35,713 bases of DNA, from positions 1 to 35,713 of the forward strand of contig MU623577.1 of the NCBI GenBank assembly GCA_025201765.1, in the 5' to 3' direction. The DNA comes from Daldinia sp. FL1419. Its lineage: Eukaryota > Ascomycota > Sordariomycetes > Xylariales > Hypoxylaceae. The first letter of the stretch is position 1. The number at the start of each line of letters is the position of its first letter. Below the pieces are notes generated by a model. The model did not search any database, was not told where the DNA came from, and saw only the letters and a program-made list of their open reading frames with translations. Made by a program: the position numbers and the translations under genes. This document shows, piece by piece, positions 11,839-22,940 of this stretch.

Positions 11839-12140
11839 CTGCTAGCTAGCTACCTGGTCCTCCTCGGTTTACTGGACGGCGGCGTTACGGATCCCACTTG
11901 TAATAAAATGGCTTTGATTTTAGGATGGTACAGAGACCTCACCACGGCGTTGGTGGAAGGGTACTACTATAGGGTACTATATGGTAATCGAGGGGTAACC
12001 CCAGGATGGGTGTGTGTATGATGATTACCTACGTTATTGCTTTGATGGACAGATACCATCGATGATTCACGAATAACATTCTGCCTTATTTCCTTACGCT
12101 TGATTCTGTTTTAGACGTTGTGATTAATAATGCCATTGCA
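11839..12140. other. Shared 3' region between convergent Spo12 and DRG2 genes
   Basis: About 300 bp between the two stop codons. No ORF or structured element recognised. It probably carries both 3' UTRs. Confidence 0.6.
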
Positions 12141-13573
12141 CTATGCTTTATAGCCACTGACTATGTACACCACATCCTCGTCCGCTACCACATGCCCCAG
12201 ACCAACTCTCTGTGGTATATGTCTGGCACTTGCACCCCATACTAGAGCATATTTGTAGGTATCCTTCAAGGTACGGTGGATTCGGTCGCAAACATCTTCG
12301 ATAGTGGCATTGCTGCGCACAATCAACGCCTCGCTAAAATCAGGATCGACACCTTTCCGCTTCGTGTATATCCTGATCAATTGCAATTCCTTCCAACACC
12401 GGTCTACCACATCTTGGATACCCAAATCCAACTCGCAACTCATGACGACGGTCTGCGGCTCGCGCGCTAACTTGTCCAGGAAGTCGAGAGAGACGCTGTC
12501 TATTTTGTTGTACACGTAAAGACACTTGATGTACTTGCGGTGGTCTTTCATGATGACGTCAATTAGGTCGTCAACTGTTGCCTCGTCGTCTCGGACTAGG
12601 ACTTCGCAGTTTAGCATCTTGTAGTCGCGTAAGATGTTGAATACCATCTTTTCGTCTAGGTTCTTTGGGGGCGACTGGAAGTTGATCTTCATGCCTCCGG
12701 CTTTCTTCACCTTTAGGTAAATGTTCCTGGTTTCGATTAGTATCCTATATTAGAGCATAGGAGTAGGCTACAAAGACTTTTAGTATAGATCTTCGCAACT
12801 TGTCAACTTACGGAGGCTCCCTATTTAAGCGAATCCCAACGGCTTCCAGTTCAGCCTCTAGCAGAGCCCTTTGCTCTGCTCTCTTCGTCGCATCTAAAAC
12901 CATGAGAATCAGATCACTCGTCTTTGCGGCGGAAATGACTTGTCGTCCTCGACCCTTTCCTTCCGCAGCGCCCTCGATAATACCCGGCAGATCGAGTAGT
13001 TGAATTTCCGCACCACCATACTCAAGCACACCGGGGATAGCTGTCAAAGTGGTGAAGGCATATGAAGCAACTTCCGACTTCGTTCTCGTCACCTTGGATA
13101 GGAATGTCGATTTACCGACGGAGGGAAATCCAACAAGCGCTATTCGCGCGTCGCCGCTTTTGCTGACATCGAAGCCAGAGCCACCCCCGCCGCCTGCTCC
13201 TGGACCGGGTTCAAGCAGCTGCGCTCTTAGACGCGCAAGTTTTCTGAAGAGGCGCATAGTTAGATCGTCTCTCATAGCCTAAAGGAGGCGACACCATACC
13301 CTTTTAAAAGACCGAGATGATACTCTGATAACTAGTATTAGTAGTGAACCCTGTGCAAGTATGGTTTCGATGGTCTTACCTGTTGCCTTGTTCTCTATAT
13401 GCCGGTTTATAGGTTAGAACAACTATTGATTATGCGACACAAACGGCGATGCGCTCTTACTCTGCGTTCTTTTCATCTCATCCTCAATCCTATATGGAGT
13501 AAGTACACGAGGGTATACTGCCGGTGTAGCATCGATAGACTCACTCCTTGATCTTATCCGTTATGTTCACCAT
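12141..13573 (-). CDS. DRG2-type developmentally regulated GTP-binding protein (Rbg2-like)
   Basis: Spliced model complement(join(12141..12726, 12812..13243, 13300..13324, 13380..13394, 13461..13489, 13545..13573)), six exons, 371 aa, close to the usual ~365. The first four exons are only 29, 29, 15 and 25 nt but together give the family N-terminus (MVNITDKIKEIEDEMKRTQ, then KNKATEYHLGLLKG). The GTPase domain has G1 GFPSVGKST, G3 DLPG in LLDLPGIIEG, and G4 NKID. The C-terminal TGS domain ends near VGLGHVVADEDVVYIV. KSGDARIALVGF, DATK and NIYLK point to DRG2 rather than DRG1. DRG GTPases bind DFRP partners (Gir2 for Rbg2) and associate with translating ribosomes to relieve stalling. Introns are 55-85 bp, several with CTAAC or TACTAAT branch points. 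Confidence 0.93.
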
Positions 13574-14004
13574 CTTGGCGGTTTAAGATCTCGAGGATCT
13601 TGGTCATCAACTGAATAAATGTCTATACCCAACCGCAAGACCGGATGTCGTTTATCGACCGACGACGCCTAGTTTCGGAGTGCAACTTCACAGGCTCACT
13701 TGAGTACCTTGCTGTATTTAGATATTAAAAAAGACTTTGGGTCTTGTAGAAGCTAGACACTATAGTCACTTGATATAGAGAATGTTGAAATCGCGATGGC
13801 TAAGACCCGTTTGAATATCAGCACCCCACTTCAAACGGCAGAATTTCAACGTGGGGTTGATTGGCAAAGTATTCCAGTCCCACCGCCTACGTTTATAGGT
13901 ATAGCGCATGTAGGTATCTAATTAGAGCTAATTCTACAATGCAAACGGTATATACACAAATTACAAGTCACTAGTCGTATTCGGATGAAAGAAATTCCGC
14001 AACA
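13574..14004. other. Upstream region of DRG2 gene and 5' flank of tRNA
   Basis: No ORF with coding character. It should hold the DRG2 promoter (minus strand). No further motif recognised. Confidence 0.5.
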
Positions 14005-14075
14005 GCATCAGTGGTTTAGTGGTAAAATCCATCGTTGCCATCGATGGGCCCCGCGTTCGATTCGCGGCTGATGCA
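14005..14075 (+). tRNA. tRNA-Gly (GCC)
   Basis: A 71-nt cloverleaf. The acceptor stem GCATCAG (14005-14011) pairs with CTGATGC (14068-14074), with discriminator A. The D-loop reads GTTTAGTGGTAAAA. The anticodon stem CATCG/CGATG encloses loop TTGCCAT, with anticodon GCC at 14037-14039. The T arm has CCGCG TTCGATT CGCGG. There is no intron. A TTTTT run at 14087-14091 fits RNA polymerase III termination. Confidence 0.97.
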
Positions 14076-14661
14076 TTTCAACATTCTTTTTGGCAATTTT
14101 CTTAAACTAGAGGTCATCGAGGGTTTTATTTTCTCTCTTTCTCTCTTTCTCTTCCCTCCCTCTTTTTCTCTCTCTCTAATGGTAAGAACTAGAACGCCCG
14201 GGAAATATGTTCCTAATTAAGATGGTGTATTCGTCCAGCACCATCGCTGTCCAGGGTACTCAATGTAATGTACATGGCTCAGTTGCTTCGTGTGTTTAAG
14301 CCGTTGTAGGATACATGCATGCTATGGATAGAAAAGACATCATAGTTCAATATCACGGCGCCAAGGAGTTATATAATCAGACCCGTTGAAAATAGACGAT
14401 CATACCTTTTGCGCGCTCAGCGATCTACACTTTGCCATTCCGGCTAATTCATCCTTCGCCTTGGCTACCTTCGTTCTCGTACCTTATTCAGTGAGGCCGT
14501 GAGATGTTTTCATGTAGCAAGCTGTTAACATCGGATATCATGGCTTGCTTACAAAGAGTGTTTACTCGTGAAAATGATGTGCTGTTCGCTTATTCTGCTC
14601 GACCCGGCCATTTTCAATATCAGCCAACCCTATCGCCAGCACAACTATCCAAGACACGGCC
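14076..14661. other. Intergenic with long polypyrimidine tract
   Basis: Positions 14129-14177 are pure C/T on the + strand (49 nt, mostly TCTCTTTCT). The remainder is upstream of the SET-domain gene and shows no gene. Confidence 0.6.
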
Positions 14662-16088
14662 ATGAGATATTATATACTGGCTCTGGCCTTTTGGCTGGGA
14701 AATACTGCCGCCGAGCCTCAGCTAAAAGAGGTGCCTGAATGGCTTAAGAATTACAACTTTAACCCTCCTGACCAATGCCATTCAGATCCTGCGGGTCCGT
14801 TGAGTCCCCGTGAAACGGATTCCACGTGCCCTCTCCTTGTGGACGACGAAACCGCATTTGAAAGGCGGTCGTGGTCGCCGTGGACATTTCCTCCCGTATG
14901 TGCGGAACCCGAGAAGGCCGGGACCTCTAAATTGTGCGTATTCACGTACGTCAACCTCCGTGGAGAGGCGGGAATCAGCCTCATCACCACTCCAGAGATT
15001 GCTGCTGCTGGCACCGGTATCCTGGGGGATCGAGACCCGCTCTGGGAGAATTGGATGAGAGATCGCCCACTCGCGGTGTCTGATCCACCTCCGTACGAGG
15101 TTAGGGACCTCAAGGACAAGGGGATGGGAGTCGTAGCGAACCGGACGATTCAAAAGGATGAGGTCGTCATGCTTAGGTATCCGGTTATTATACGGATAAT
15201 GGATTCCAGGCCATGGAAAAGCCAAGACGTGATGAAATTGCTCCATCGCGCTACCGTTCAATTACCTCCAAAAGAGGGGATGCAAATGTTAAAGCTAGCT
15301 CATTCGAAAGGGGGTTATATTATTGATGATATAGTCAACACCAATGCGTTTGGCGTACTACTGAATGATGTAGATCATTCTGGGTTATATCTGGATGTAT
15401 CGGTGAGTAAGAGAATATGAGTTTAATAAGAGTACTGCTGACCCATCTCGTCCAAACAGAGATTGAACCATGCTTGTAAACCGAAGTAAGTTTTCCGTCA
15501 AGTTTCGTCACGGACGAGATAATGTAATAACAATCTTCTCAGCATGTATAGCCGGTTTTCATCCTCGACGCTGGGAATGGAGGTTGTGGCGTATAGGGAT
15601 ATCGAGCCAGGGGAGGAGTTGACGTTTAGCTGTAAGTACCTATCTTTGAATTGAAACATTATACAATAACTAACAAGTTAGACTTGCCGTTGAACCTCCT
15701 ATCTGAGCAGCGCCAATCCCTCATTAAAGAATGGGGCTTCAACTGCACATGTTCACTATGCACGTCCCCAGAAGCCTCTGCAGTTTCGGACCGCCATCGG
15801 GCCCGGATACAGGAACTGCTGTCAGACTTGGATCTCCCAGAGAAGCAAAACCATAAGGACGTCGAAAAAATGGTCGAGGAGATATTAGACTTGTGTGAGA
15901 AGGAGTCGCTAGCAGCCCAAGTCGGCGATGTTTACGGCATCATTGCCGAAGTCTACTCTACCATGGGCGACGTAGACTCAGCTAGGAAATACGCCGAGCT
16001 GGCGGTCAAGGAGTTGAAGCATTACGCCGGGTATGACCATCAGCGTACTAGGAGCGCTGTCAAGTTCCTGGAATCTTTGGATGAATAG
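14662..16088 (+). CDS. SET-domain protein with N-terminal signal peptide
   Basis: Spliced model join(14662..15402, 15460..15485, 15543..15631, 15682..16088), four exons, 420 aa. Introns are 57, 57 and 50 bp; the last has a CTAAC branch point. Residues 1-17 (MRYYILALAFWLGNTAA) look like a signal peptide. The SET domain starts near YEVRDLKDKGMGVVANRTI (residue ~145), continues with the cofactor motif RLNHACKPN and the ELTFSY motif, and ends in a post-SET Cys cluster (FNCTCSLC). The 26-nt second exon encodes almost exactly the RLNHACKP motif. SET proteins are S-adenosylmethionine-dependent lysine methyltransferases; this type, with a split SET and a C-terminal helical region (MVEEILDLCEKE, AELAVKELKHYAG), is common in ascomycetes. 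A secretory signal on such an enzyme is odd; the substrate is unknown. Confidence 0.88.
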
Positions 16089-16793
16089 GGGCTTTTATGG
16101 AAGCGACTAGAATATAAAAGAATGTATTACTAGCTAACGAAAGACTGGGGTTGAATTTCCATAGATTAATACCACAGCTGTTCACATCTATCATGCTGGT
16201 CTATAGAATTAATAAGCTTACGTATGCTCAAATATCACCTTTTAGAAAAGGTTGCAGAGGAAATAATTGGAACTTATCATGGTCTCCGGTCTCCCACCGG
16301 GTGTTGGGCCTAACTACCTACCTGTATGACCTAAAAAGGGGCCGTGTCCGCAACTCTCCGAAATCTTCTAATTTTCATCCGAAATGGTTCTACAGGAATT
16401 ATCCAGGGGGTTATTTGTTAATATACGAACAAGATGCGAAACTCTTCTCCTTCACTAGCCGCTGCATAATACTTCGTATATGGGAATCTAGGACAGTTTT
16501 ATGAGAACTATTTAGTGTTTAGCTCTAATGATCGTGGTGTGACTATAAGAATTTCAACCGCAGCGACCCTTTATGCTGAATTTCGCAACTCCATAAACTC
16601 ACTCTGTGATAGTAATGAGCCAAGAAAGAGTAAACTGGAAATAATGTGTCAATTTATTTATCACACAGATCGATGCTTAGTGAGTGTTGGACTCCTAAAC
16701 TAGCACCGCAGACCGTCCTTCTAGAGTATTTTTATCCTAGCAACGCCCGTATCTAGGTAGACATCGACTACTCGACGTAGCCATACGATGTCC
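16089..16793. other. Intergenic; no gene recognised
   Basis: Short ORFs (16151-16504, 16515-16703) have skewed composition and no motif. They are not supported as genes. Confidence 0.5.
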
Positions 16794-17321
16794 TCACGCA
16801 TCTGCGAGCTTTCCTTCAACCTCCACGTCGGCTATCGGGCACGTCGTGGAGTCGCCGACTTGCGACGGCTCCACCAAGCACGCACCGGGAGACGTGTCCC
16901 TCTTCAGAGCCACGGAGCCGGTTGCTGAGTACTTCTTGTCGTCTCCCTCACACGTCCAGGTGCTTTGAATGCTCAGCGTCAGCGTGTCCATGTCGAGCTG
17001 GACGGTGGTGTTTAGGGAGCTCGCGCCAAAGTTGAGACACTCGTGGCTGGACGTGGGATCGTAGTCGATAATCTCGCCGTCTGCGTTCAGCTGGTATTCC
17101 ACGTCGCAATCCGCCATGGTGCCTGTGGGGACGTGGCGGGCGAAGAGCTCGACGCGACCGCTCTGACCGCCGGGCCAGTCTGAAGAAGCCGCGTTTGATA
17201 ACTTCCAGTTGGGTGTCGTCGTCGACAGCTCAGTGCAGCTTTCCTCCTGCCGGCGGACGTTGGTAGGGGCTGCTAGAGCCTGTCCCACAAGGGATAGATA
17301 AAGCGCAACGCGTCCTCGCAT
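16794..17321 (-). CDS. Small secreted cysteine-containing protein
   Basis: Single exon, 175 aa. The N-terminus MRGRVALYLSLVGQALAAP is a clear signal peptide, followed by NVRRQ, a possible Kex2-type processing site. The mature part has six cysteines (in SCTE, DCDV, ECLN, TCEG, ACLV, TCPI), enough for three disulphides, and one Asn-x-Thr glycosylation site (LNTT). It is rich in Thr, Ser and acidic residues with alternating hydrophobic pattern, suggesting a beta-rich fold. I do not recognise the family with certainty; AA1-like or Alt a 1-like secreted fungal proteins are possibilities. Codon use is GC-rich compared with the surrounding intergenic DNA, supporting a real gene. The start is the first ATG of the frame with the signal peptide directly following. 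Likely extracellular; possible effector or cell-surface protein. Confidence 0.75.
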   Translation of the reverse strand: MRGRVALYLSLVGQALAAPTNVRRQEESCTELSTTTPNWKLSNAASSDWPGGQSGRVELFARHVPTGTMADCDVEYQLNADGEIIDYDPTSSHECLNFGASSLNTTVQLDMDTLTLSIQSTWTCEGDDKKYSATGSVALKRDTSPGACLVEPSQVGDSTTCPIADVEVEGKLADA

Positions 17322-18243
17322 GATGACTGTTCGTGTCGTGTTTCCTTAGGATCGAGCTCGCAATATTTCGCTTTTTGGGGGGTTATTGGAGATTTTCACA
17401 AGAGAGATTTGGGGATATCGACGGCTTGAATTTATTCTCCAAGCTCTCAATTTAATATTGGCTCAGGATATGTATTCGCATTTAGCCTTTATTCTCTGCT
17501 CGTTACATACGACTTACTTAACCGCCAGGCTGTATAAAAAGTACTATAATTATCGAGGCTTGCTCTTAATTATATGTTACCTCTTTATCGCGTTGCAACT
17601 GTAGACTTGGTATCCCTGTGCTTGCCACGCTTCTTAAATGGCTTGTCTAATAATAATCCTGCACATAGATAGCGTGGCCTTTTCGATGCGGAACCATAAA
17701 TCGAGTCTAGAACATATAATCTTCTCTATGACAGCGTCTATACGGGCAAACGGGGGTGTAATTATATTTGGCCAGCCTCGGCGAGGTTTGGCAGGCTAAT
17801 TCCTTGTGTTTGCATTGGGTAGCCCAGAGAGGCTGACCTTGTCCAATATATTCTGTTAGGGTCTAATGGACAAGTCAGTATGAATCGCGATCCACAGGAT
17901 AAGTGCGGCTTCAATTAGATAATAATCGAAGATCTTGGGTCTGTGTAGAAGGTAGTGAAGCTGTATCCCGGGGGGTGGAAGAGGCCATGAAGAAACAAGT
18001 GCCCATAAAAGTAACATCTAGGTCATGAGCGCTTGAATCATCCCAATTCATGGTGAAAAGACTCGCAACTGCTTCCAGCGTCTGCGCAGTTTAATATACT
18101 GATTTAGGGAGTAGTCACTTATGAGGCCCAAACAATGCAACTCTTGCTAACCACGTCTTGATGATAACTTTGATAACCCATCTTATAGTCCCAGTATAAC
18201 TGTCCTCCAAAGAAAAATCTTTCGCGCACCACACTATTTGATG
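17322..18243. other. Intergenic; no gene recognised
   Basis: Between the secreted-protein gene start and the NLR gene end. One ORF (17386-17604) is rich in Leu and Tyr codons but has no motif or homology cue. Confidence 0.5.
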
Positions 18244-21200
18244 TTATGCGCCCTTCAATAAAGCCTCTTGTTCTTGCATCCTAAGGAACCGGATAGCGTG
18301 CTCATACCGCGCGAGCTCAGTTCTATCTGTTAACTTGGGCAGTGCCTGAGTTAAGCTCTTTAGTATTTCGATTATTTTCCATCTTGTATCGTTTTTACTA
18401 GACAATACCACGTTAAGAAAATAAGCAAGTGTCGTAGATATCTCAATGAGGTACTGGCTGAGTTCTGGAGAGTGAACCCCCTTTCGAGCGATCTGGATAC
18501 GTTGAAGAACTAGGTCCTTCAGATCCTTGTGGACCTCGTCAGAAGCAGACTCGATGGCACTTAGGATTGAAAGAGAAAATGCATGCAAGCGGTTAGGGTC
18601 AGCTCCTTCAGCTACCGAGAACAAATTGACGGTAGCGTCGAATATTCTTCCAATATCCAAATCGTTCGGATCACCTAGTTGGCGGTCGCTAGGGCCTTGC
18701 TCAGAATGGTTTCCTCCATTATCGGGTGGCGCAAGTGATACCGTCCAGCGAAAGCCCAAGTTGATGATTTCTAGGAGTGTTTGAGTCACTACGACGTATC
18801 TCTTCTGGATTGCGAACCCGAGAGTCCCCATGGCGGCAATCGCAAGTCCGAGAGCTTTATCCATCCTCTTGTTTGTGATATGTTTTTGATATTCCTCCCA
18901 TCTGTAATTGAGTATTTCTCTAATCAGGTCATCCATGTCTGCTTCCACCGCCAAGTTCCATAATTTCGCCCATTCTTCGTTGACCTTATCCATCAAGCTT
19001 CTCTTCCGGCCCAACGCTGCCCCTATTACGAATTCTAGGCCTGCTTGGCCACATATCTCAGCGTTGATCCTATCTCTTGATCTAACAGCAGCCGAAAACC
19101 TCGTCGAGAAGATCCTAATTATTTCCCGTACGGGTGCTTGGCCTTGCTCGCCGAGATCTTCTACGCCGTTGACAGCCGAGACCCAAAGCTTTGAGAGACT
19201 GAATGATAAGCGCTTGAAAGCTGCCCCACGCCTGGCAGATGTGAGGAGCAGTTCTATACCTACACGAGCAAGTCCTTCGGCTCTCTTGAATCTTTCTGTT
19301 AACTCTAATTCGGGGTTAATGAGGTGTCTCTTCAGCTCGATCGTGCGGTTCTGGAGTACTTTTTCTAGCAGGGGTTCGCCAAAGCCAGAATGTGAGAGGA
19401 GGTGGTTTAAAATATCAGCCCACGTATCGGCAATCAGCTTTATTACTTGGACGTTTCCGGTCCAAATGGCTTGCTCTAATACCCTTACGCCCGCCTCCGT
19501 GAGCCTATCCACAACGTCGGGGAAACACCCTTCTAAAGTATCCCCTTCGAATATGACAGGCTGTGCCCGCGAAAAGAGAGATCTCGAATTGGAGAAACTC
19601 GCCGAAAGGTTAGATATTCGTCCACTTAGGATTCCCTTTTTATGTGGAGAGTCAATCTGGTGTTTAGTAGGTATAGAAGATGCTGGTTGGAGTCGGCTAA
19701 CAATTTCTTTTGTTAAGGACCGGTTCTTCTCGGAGCTTATAGGTTTAGACGTAGGCCTTTGCTTTCCCGTAAGTCTATAGCAGCAAAGAAAAGGACTGAG
19801 ATCTTTGAATAATACTTTAAATTTATTCCGTGATTCTTGCGGTTTTCGTGCGGGCGCTTCTTCTACTCTGTCGTGCATCTTTGATGTTCTCCTGTTTGAT
19901 CGCACATCTGCTTTGGTACGAATTGAGGTTATCATTTTTAGTAGGTTGACAAATACATCTTGAGCAAGGTTTATCATCCCTTCAAGATGAGGTGTTCGGC
20001 CCTTTTCAACTTCATCGCCGACAAACATCTCGTATTGGCCGACTAATCTGTTAATGAAAGCCATGTTGCCAGCCTTGAGGGCCATGCTGAACACCTCCCA
20101 CAGAAGCCGGCCAAGAGTTGGGAGCGAGACATGGGTGAGGCCTTGGTTACCATACGTAGCAGCATCTGGATCGTATTCTAGTAAAAGGTCTTTGATCTCC
20201 TGATGACTTCTATCGTCGGCGGCCTCGTATGCAGTGCCCATTGGGCCCTTAGCAAGGCAAACTTTAGCACCGTTCTCTAAAAGTAGTCGAACAAGTTCTA
20301 CGCGTCCGAAGAAAGCTGCCGCACGGAGGGCCGGTCCCCACATCCCGTGCGGATCGTTGATATCTGCACCAAGACTGATCATCCTGTCGATTATTTCGTA
20401 GAACGGACCCGGATCCATGATCGGGTTCCACCCAGACACTGCTGCTGTGAGGACACTTCCATACGTTTCATCTGTAGCGTGAATATCCAAGCCCTTTTCG
20501 CATAACAGGTGTACAACTTTCGCATGCCCATGGAATGCTGCGGCGTGAAGAGATGTACTAAAGGGGCCTTTTCCTTCGACGATAGATTCTTCTCCATAGC
20601 GATGGATAATCAATTCGGCACAAGAACCACATCCTATCAATGCCATGGCTTGTAACGCAGTGCCATCGGGGCCTTGGACTTTGATATCAGCTTCGGCAGA
20701 TAGGAGTTTTGAGATAACTTCCTCGTGATGCTTCCTGCAAGCAGCAATTAATGGTGTTTCGTTACTATTATTTGGGATATTCAATTCGGCGCCCCTCTCG
20801 AGGAATAACGTTACCACATGAGCGTTTCCGTAATGTGAAGCATAATAGAGAGGTGTACGACCCTCATTATCCCGTGCATTCATATCGCCACCCAATTCAA
20901 TAAGCTTCTCCACGACAAGAGCGGAGTCATTTCTCCCACTACCCTGTTTGGCTTCGTTCCTGATAGCCCAATGCATGGCTGTCAACCCTTCACGGTCTCG
21001 TTTCATAGGGTTAAGCCACCCCTTCTCGCTAAAAATATCGAAAAACTCGAGGAGCGCAAAGTAGCTAATTATATGGTCAGGGCAGACTCCAGACGTTATC
21101 GATCTTCCGTGGTTTAGCAAGAATATTTGAAACGACAATCGCAAATTGCCCCATGTTTCCGCTGCGGAGGACTCCGCGAAAAGCTTCTCAAGAAGTTGCA

Positions 21201-22940
21201 AGATTTCTCGATGGCTATCTTTAATATTTAACTCGGCGCTGGTGTCTACGCTCTGCCTCATACTGGGAGCCCAATTACACGAAGCGAACTCTAAAAACGG
21301 GTATCCCTGAAGGACAGGGCGAAGAGTACCGTAATTGAACCATTCCGCATCATCATGCGAACCGCTCGAAAAGTCTGACAGGCATAAATGAGCCAAACAA
21401 AGCTGCGCAACTCTGCCGTGACTAACGGCTGGCTTATAGGATCTAAAGAACTCGAAGATGGACATATGGCAAAACCGGAAGACCCCGAGGTGCTCGTTAA
21501 TATCGACCAAGTGTTTGCAGTCGCGAACAATCCTGGCTGGCTCATCGCGTAAAAGCCTGTATAGATCTAAATTGGGCTTTCCGCTATCGATATCGAGCGC
21601 AAGAGCGACGAGCAAGATTTCTTTTTGGATCGATCCCGTCGTTTGGGATAAAAGCGCTATGGTCCTTACGGCGATCTGCTTCTCAATAGGCTGGAACTGC
21701 AAGGCCTCGAATCCAGTAGCATACCTTTCATACATCTTAGGCATATCCCCGGGGAGGATCAGGGTTTCAAGCGTATATAAGACATCTTGTTCGTAATTAA
21801 TGCGGCAAATGTTCTCCGCCTGTAGCTTAGCCCATAAGAACCTTGAAGGTTGAGGAATACTGTCAGCTAGGTATATACTATAGGGGGGCGGGTGATGGCA
21901 CTAACATTCCATCGGCCTGATTGGTTAACTCGTATAGGGCTTTTTCTCGGAGTTCAGGTTGATCATCGAAGAGATCCGAGTCAAGCTTCATCTCTAAGTA
22001 TCGTTGGATATCACTAGCATTATCACTAGGCCTGATATGAATCTGTGACAGGTGGTGTTCCCGTAGTTTATCGTAGCCAGTGCAATCCCTTGAACTAATG
22101 GCAATAGCAAGACGGAATTCGTTCTTCTCTTTCTTTCGTTCCTGGACTAAATTGTTTAGTCCCCTTAAAAATTTCCTTCTGTCTTCTTGTGGGAGTTGAT
22201 CTAGGGCGTCAATAATGATAAACACATTGCGTTCAGCTGTAGCAAGACTCCGATTGAGTTCATGCTGGATCTCATCACAAGAGTGGCTTTCATATACGTC
22301 GGATGACGTTGCGTCGTCTCCATCGAGAAACTGCTCGCAAAAAGTCATCAACATAGTCTTGTAAAGCTGTCTATTCTGCTCATCATCGCCGTATCCAATG
22401 TAGAAATACAGCAGATGGAACGGATCAGAGCTTTCATCAGTTACCAATTTCTCGCGGAATCTCTCAACTACCCGGGACCTAAGTAAACAATTATTATCTC
22501 TCATAAATAGGAAGTGGTAGGTGTTGATGCACTCACATAAGCGTAGTTTTCCCACATCCCTCTATTATCCCATTAGCTCTGGATTTGAACTAGCAATCAG
22601 GTACACTTTATGGTAACATACGGAAGCCATAAATCCATAGAAAAGAGTTCAAATTATCCGATTGGGCCCATCTTTGAAATTCGGACTTGTTCAGGAGCCA
22701 CTCGCACGTTCCGGTACTCCTCCATTCTGTAATCACCTTCTCGTGAGTTTGCTTGGAAAATTGTTTCAAGGTTAACTGAGAGCCAGAGGTATATTCTATG
22801 GCTCGCAGGTGAGTACAACGGTCTGTCTGCAATGGAGTGGGTGATTTATGCTTACGTATATGGTTGAAATTCTTGTCGCCAATGTGGATGCCTTCTGCTA
22901 GTCCACTGATATACCGTTGATCGATATGAATTCTAGTCAT
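18244..22940 (-). CDS. NLR: N-terminal amyloid-like motif, NACHT, ankyrin repeats
   Basis: Spliced model complement(join(18244..21841, 21906..22478, 22537..22561, 22622..22940)), 1504 aa. Introns are 64, 58 and 60 bp. Residues 6-24 hold a motif with core G-I-H-I-G-D-K-N that matches the tail of the neighbouring HeLo protein. The NACHT NTPase follows a lead-in with GTCEWLLNKSEFQRW: Walker A GFQGCGKT at 105-112, Walker B VFIIIDALD at 200-208, then QADGMFLWAKLQ and a winged-helix part ending FCHMSIFEFF. Ankyrin repeats span about 589-868 (for example NEGRTPLYYASHYGNAHVV, LHAAAFHGHAKVVHLL). Residues 869-1504 have no recognised domain. The 25-nt second exon encodes the P-loop. Fungal NLRs sense non-self or damage through the repeats and trigger cell death via the N-terminal domain or motif. 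Confidence 0.9.
22869..22925 (-). other. N-terminal RHIM/HET-s-like signalling motif of the NLR
   Basis: Encodes NLR residues 6-24. Pattern I-x-Q-[KR]-[HY]-x-[ST]-G-[ML]-x-x-G-I-H-x-G-D-x-N is shared without gaps with the HeLo protein tail (24765-24821). An N-terminal position on an NLR is where fungal amyloid-forming motifs are placed. Confidence 0.75.

Noticed and set aside
14751..15261. Minus-strand ORFs of 122 and 159 aa
   Set aside because: Antisense shadows of the first SET-domain exon.
18908..19780. 290-aa plus-strand ORF
   Set aside because: Antisense shadow of the NLR C-terminal coding sequence.
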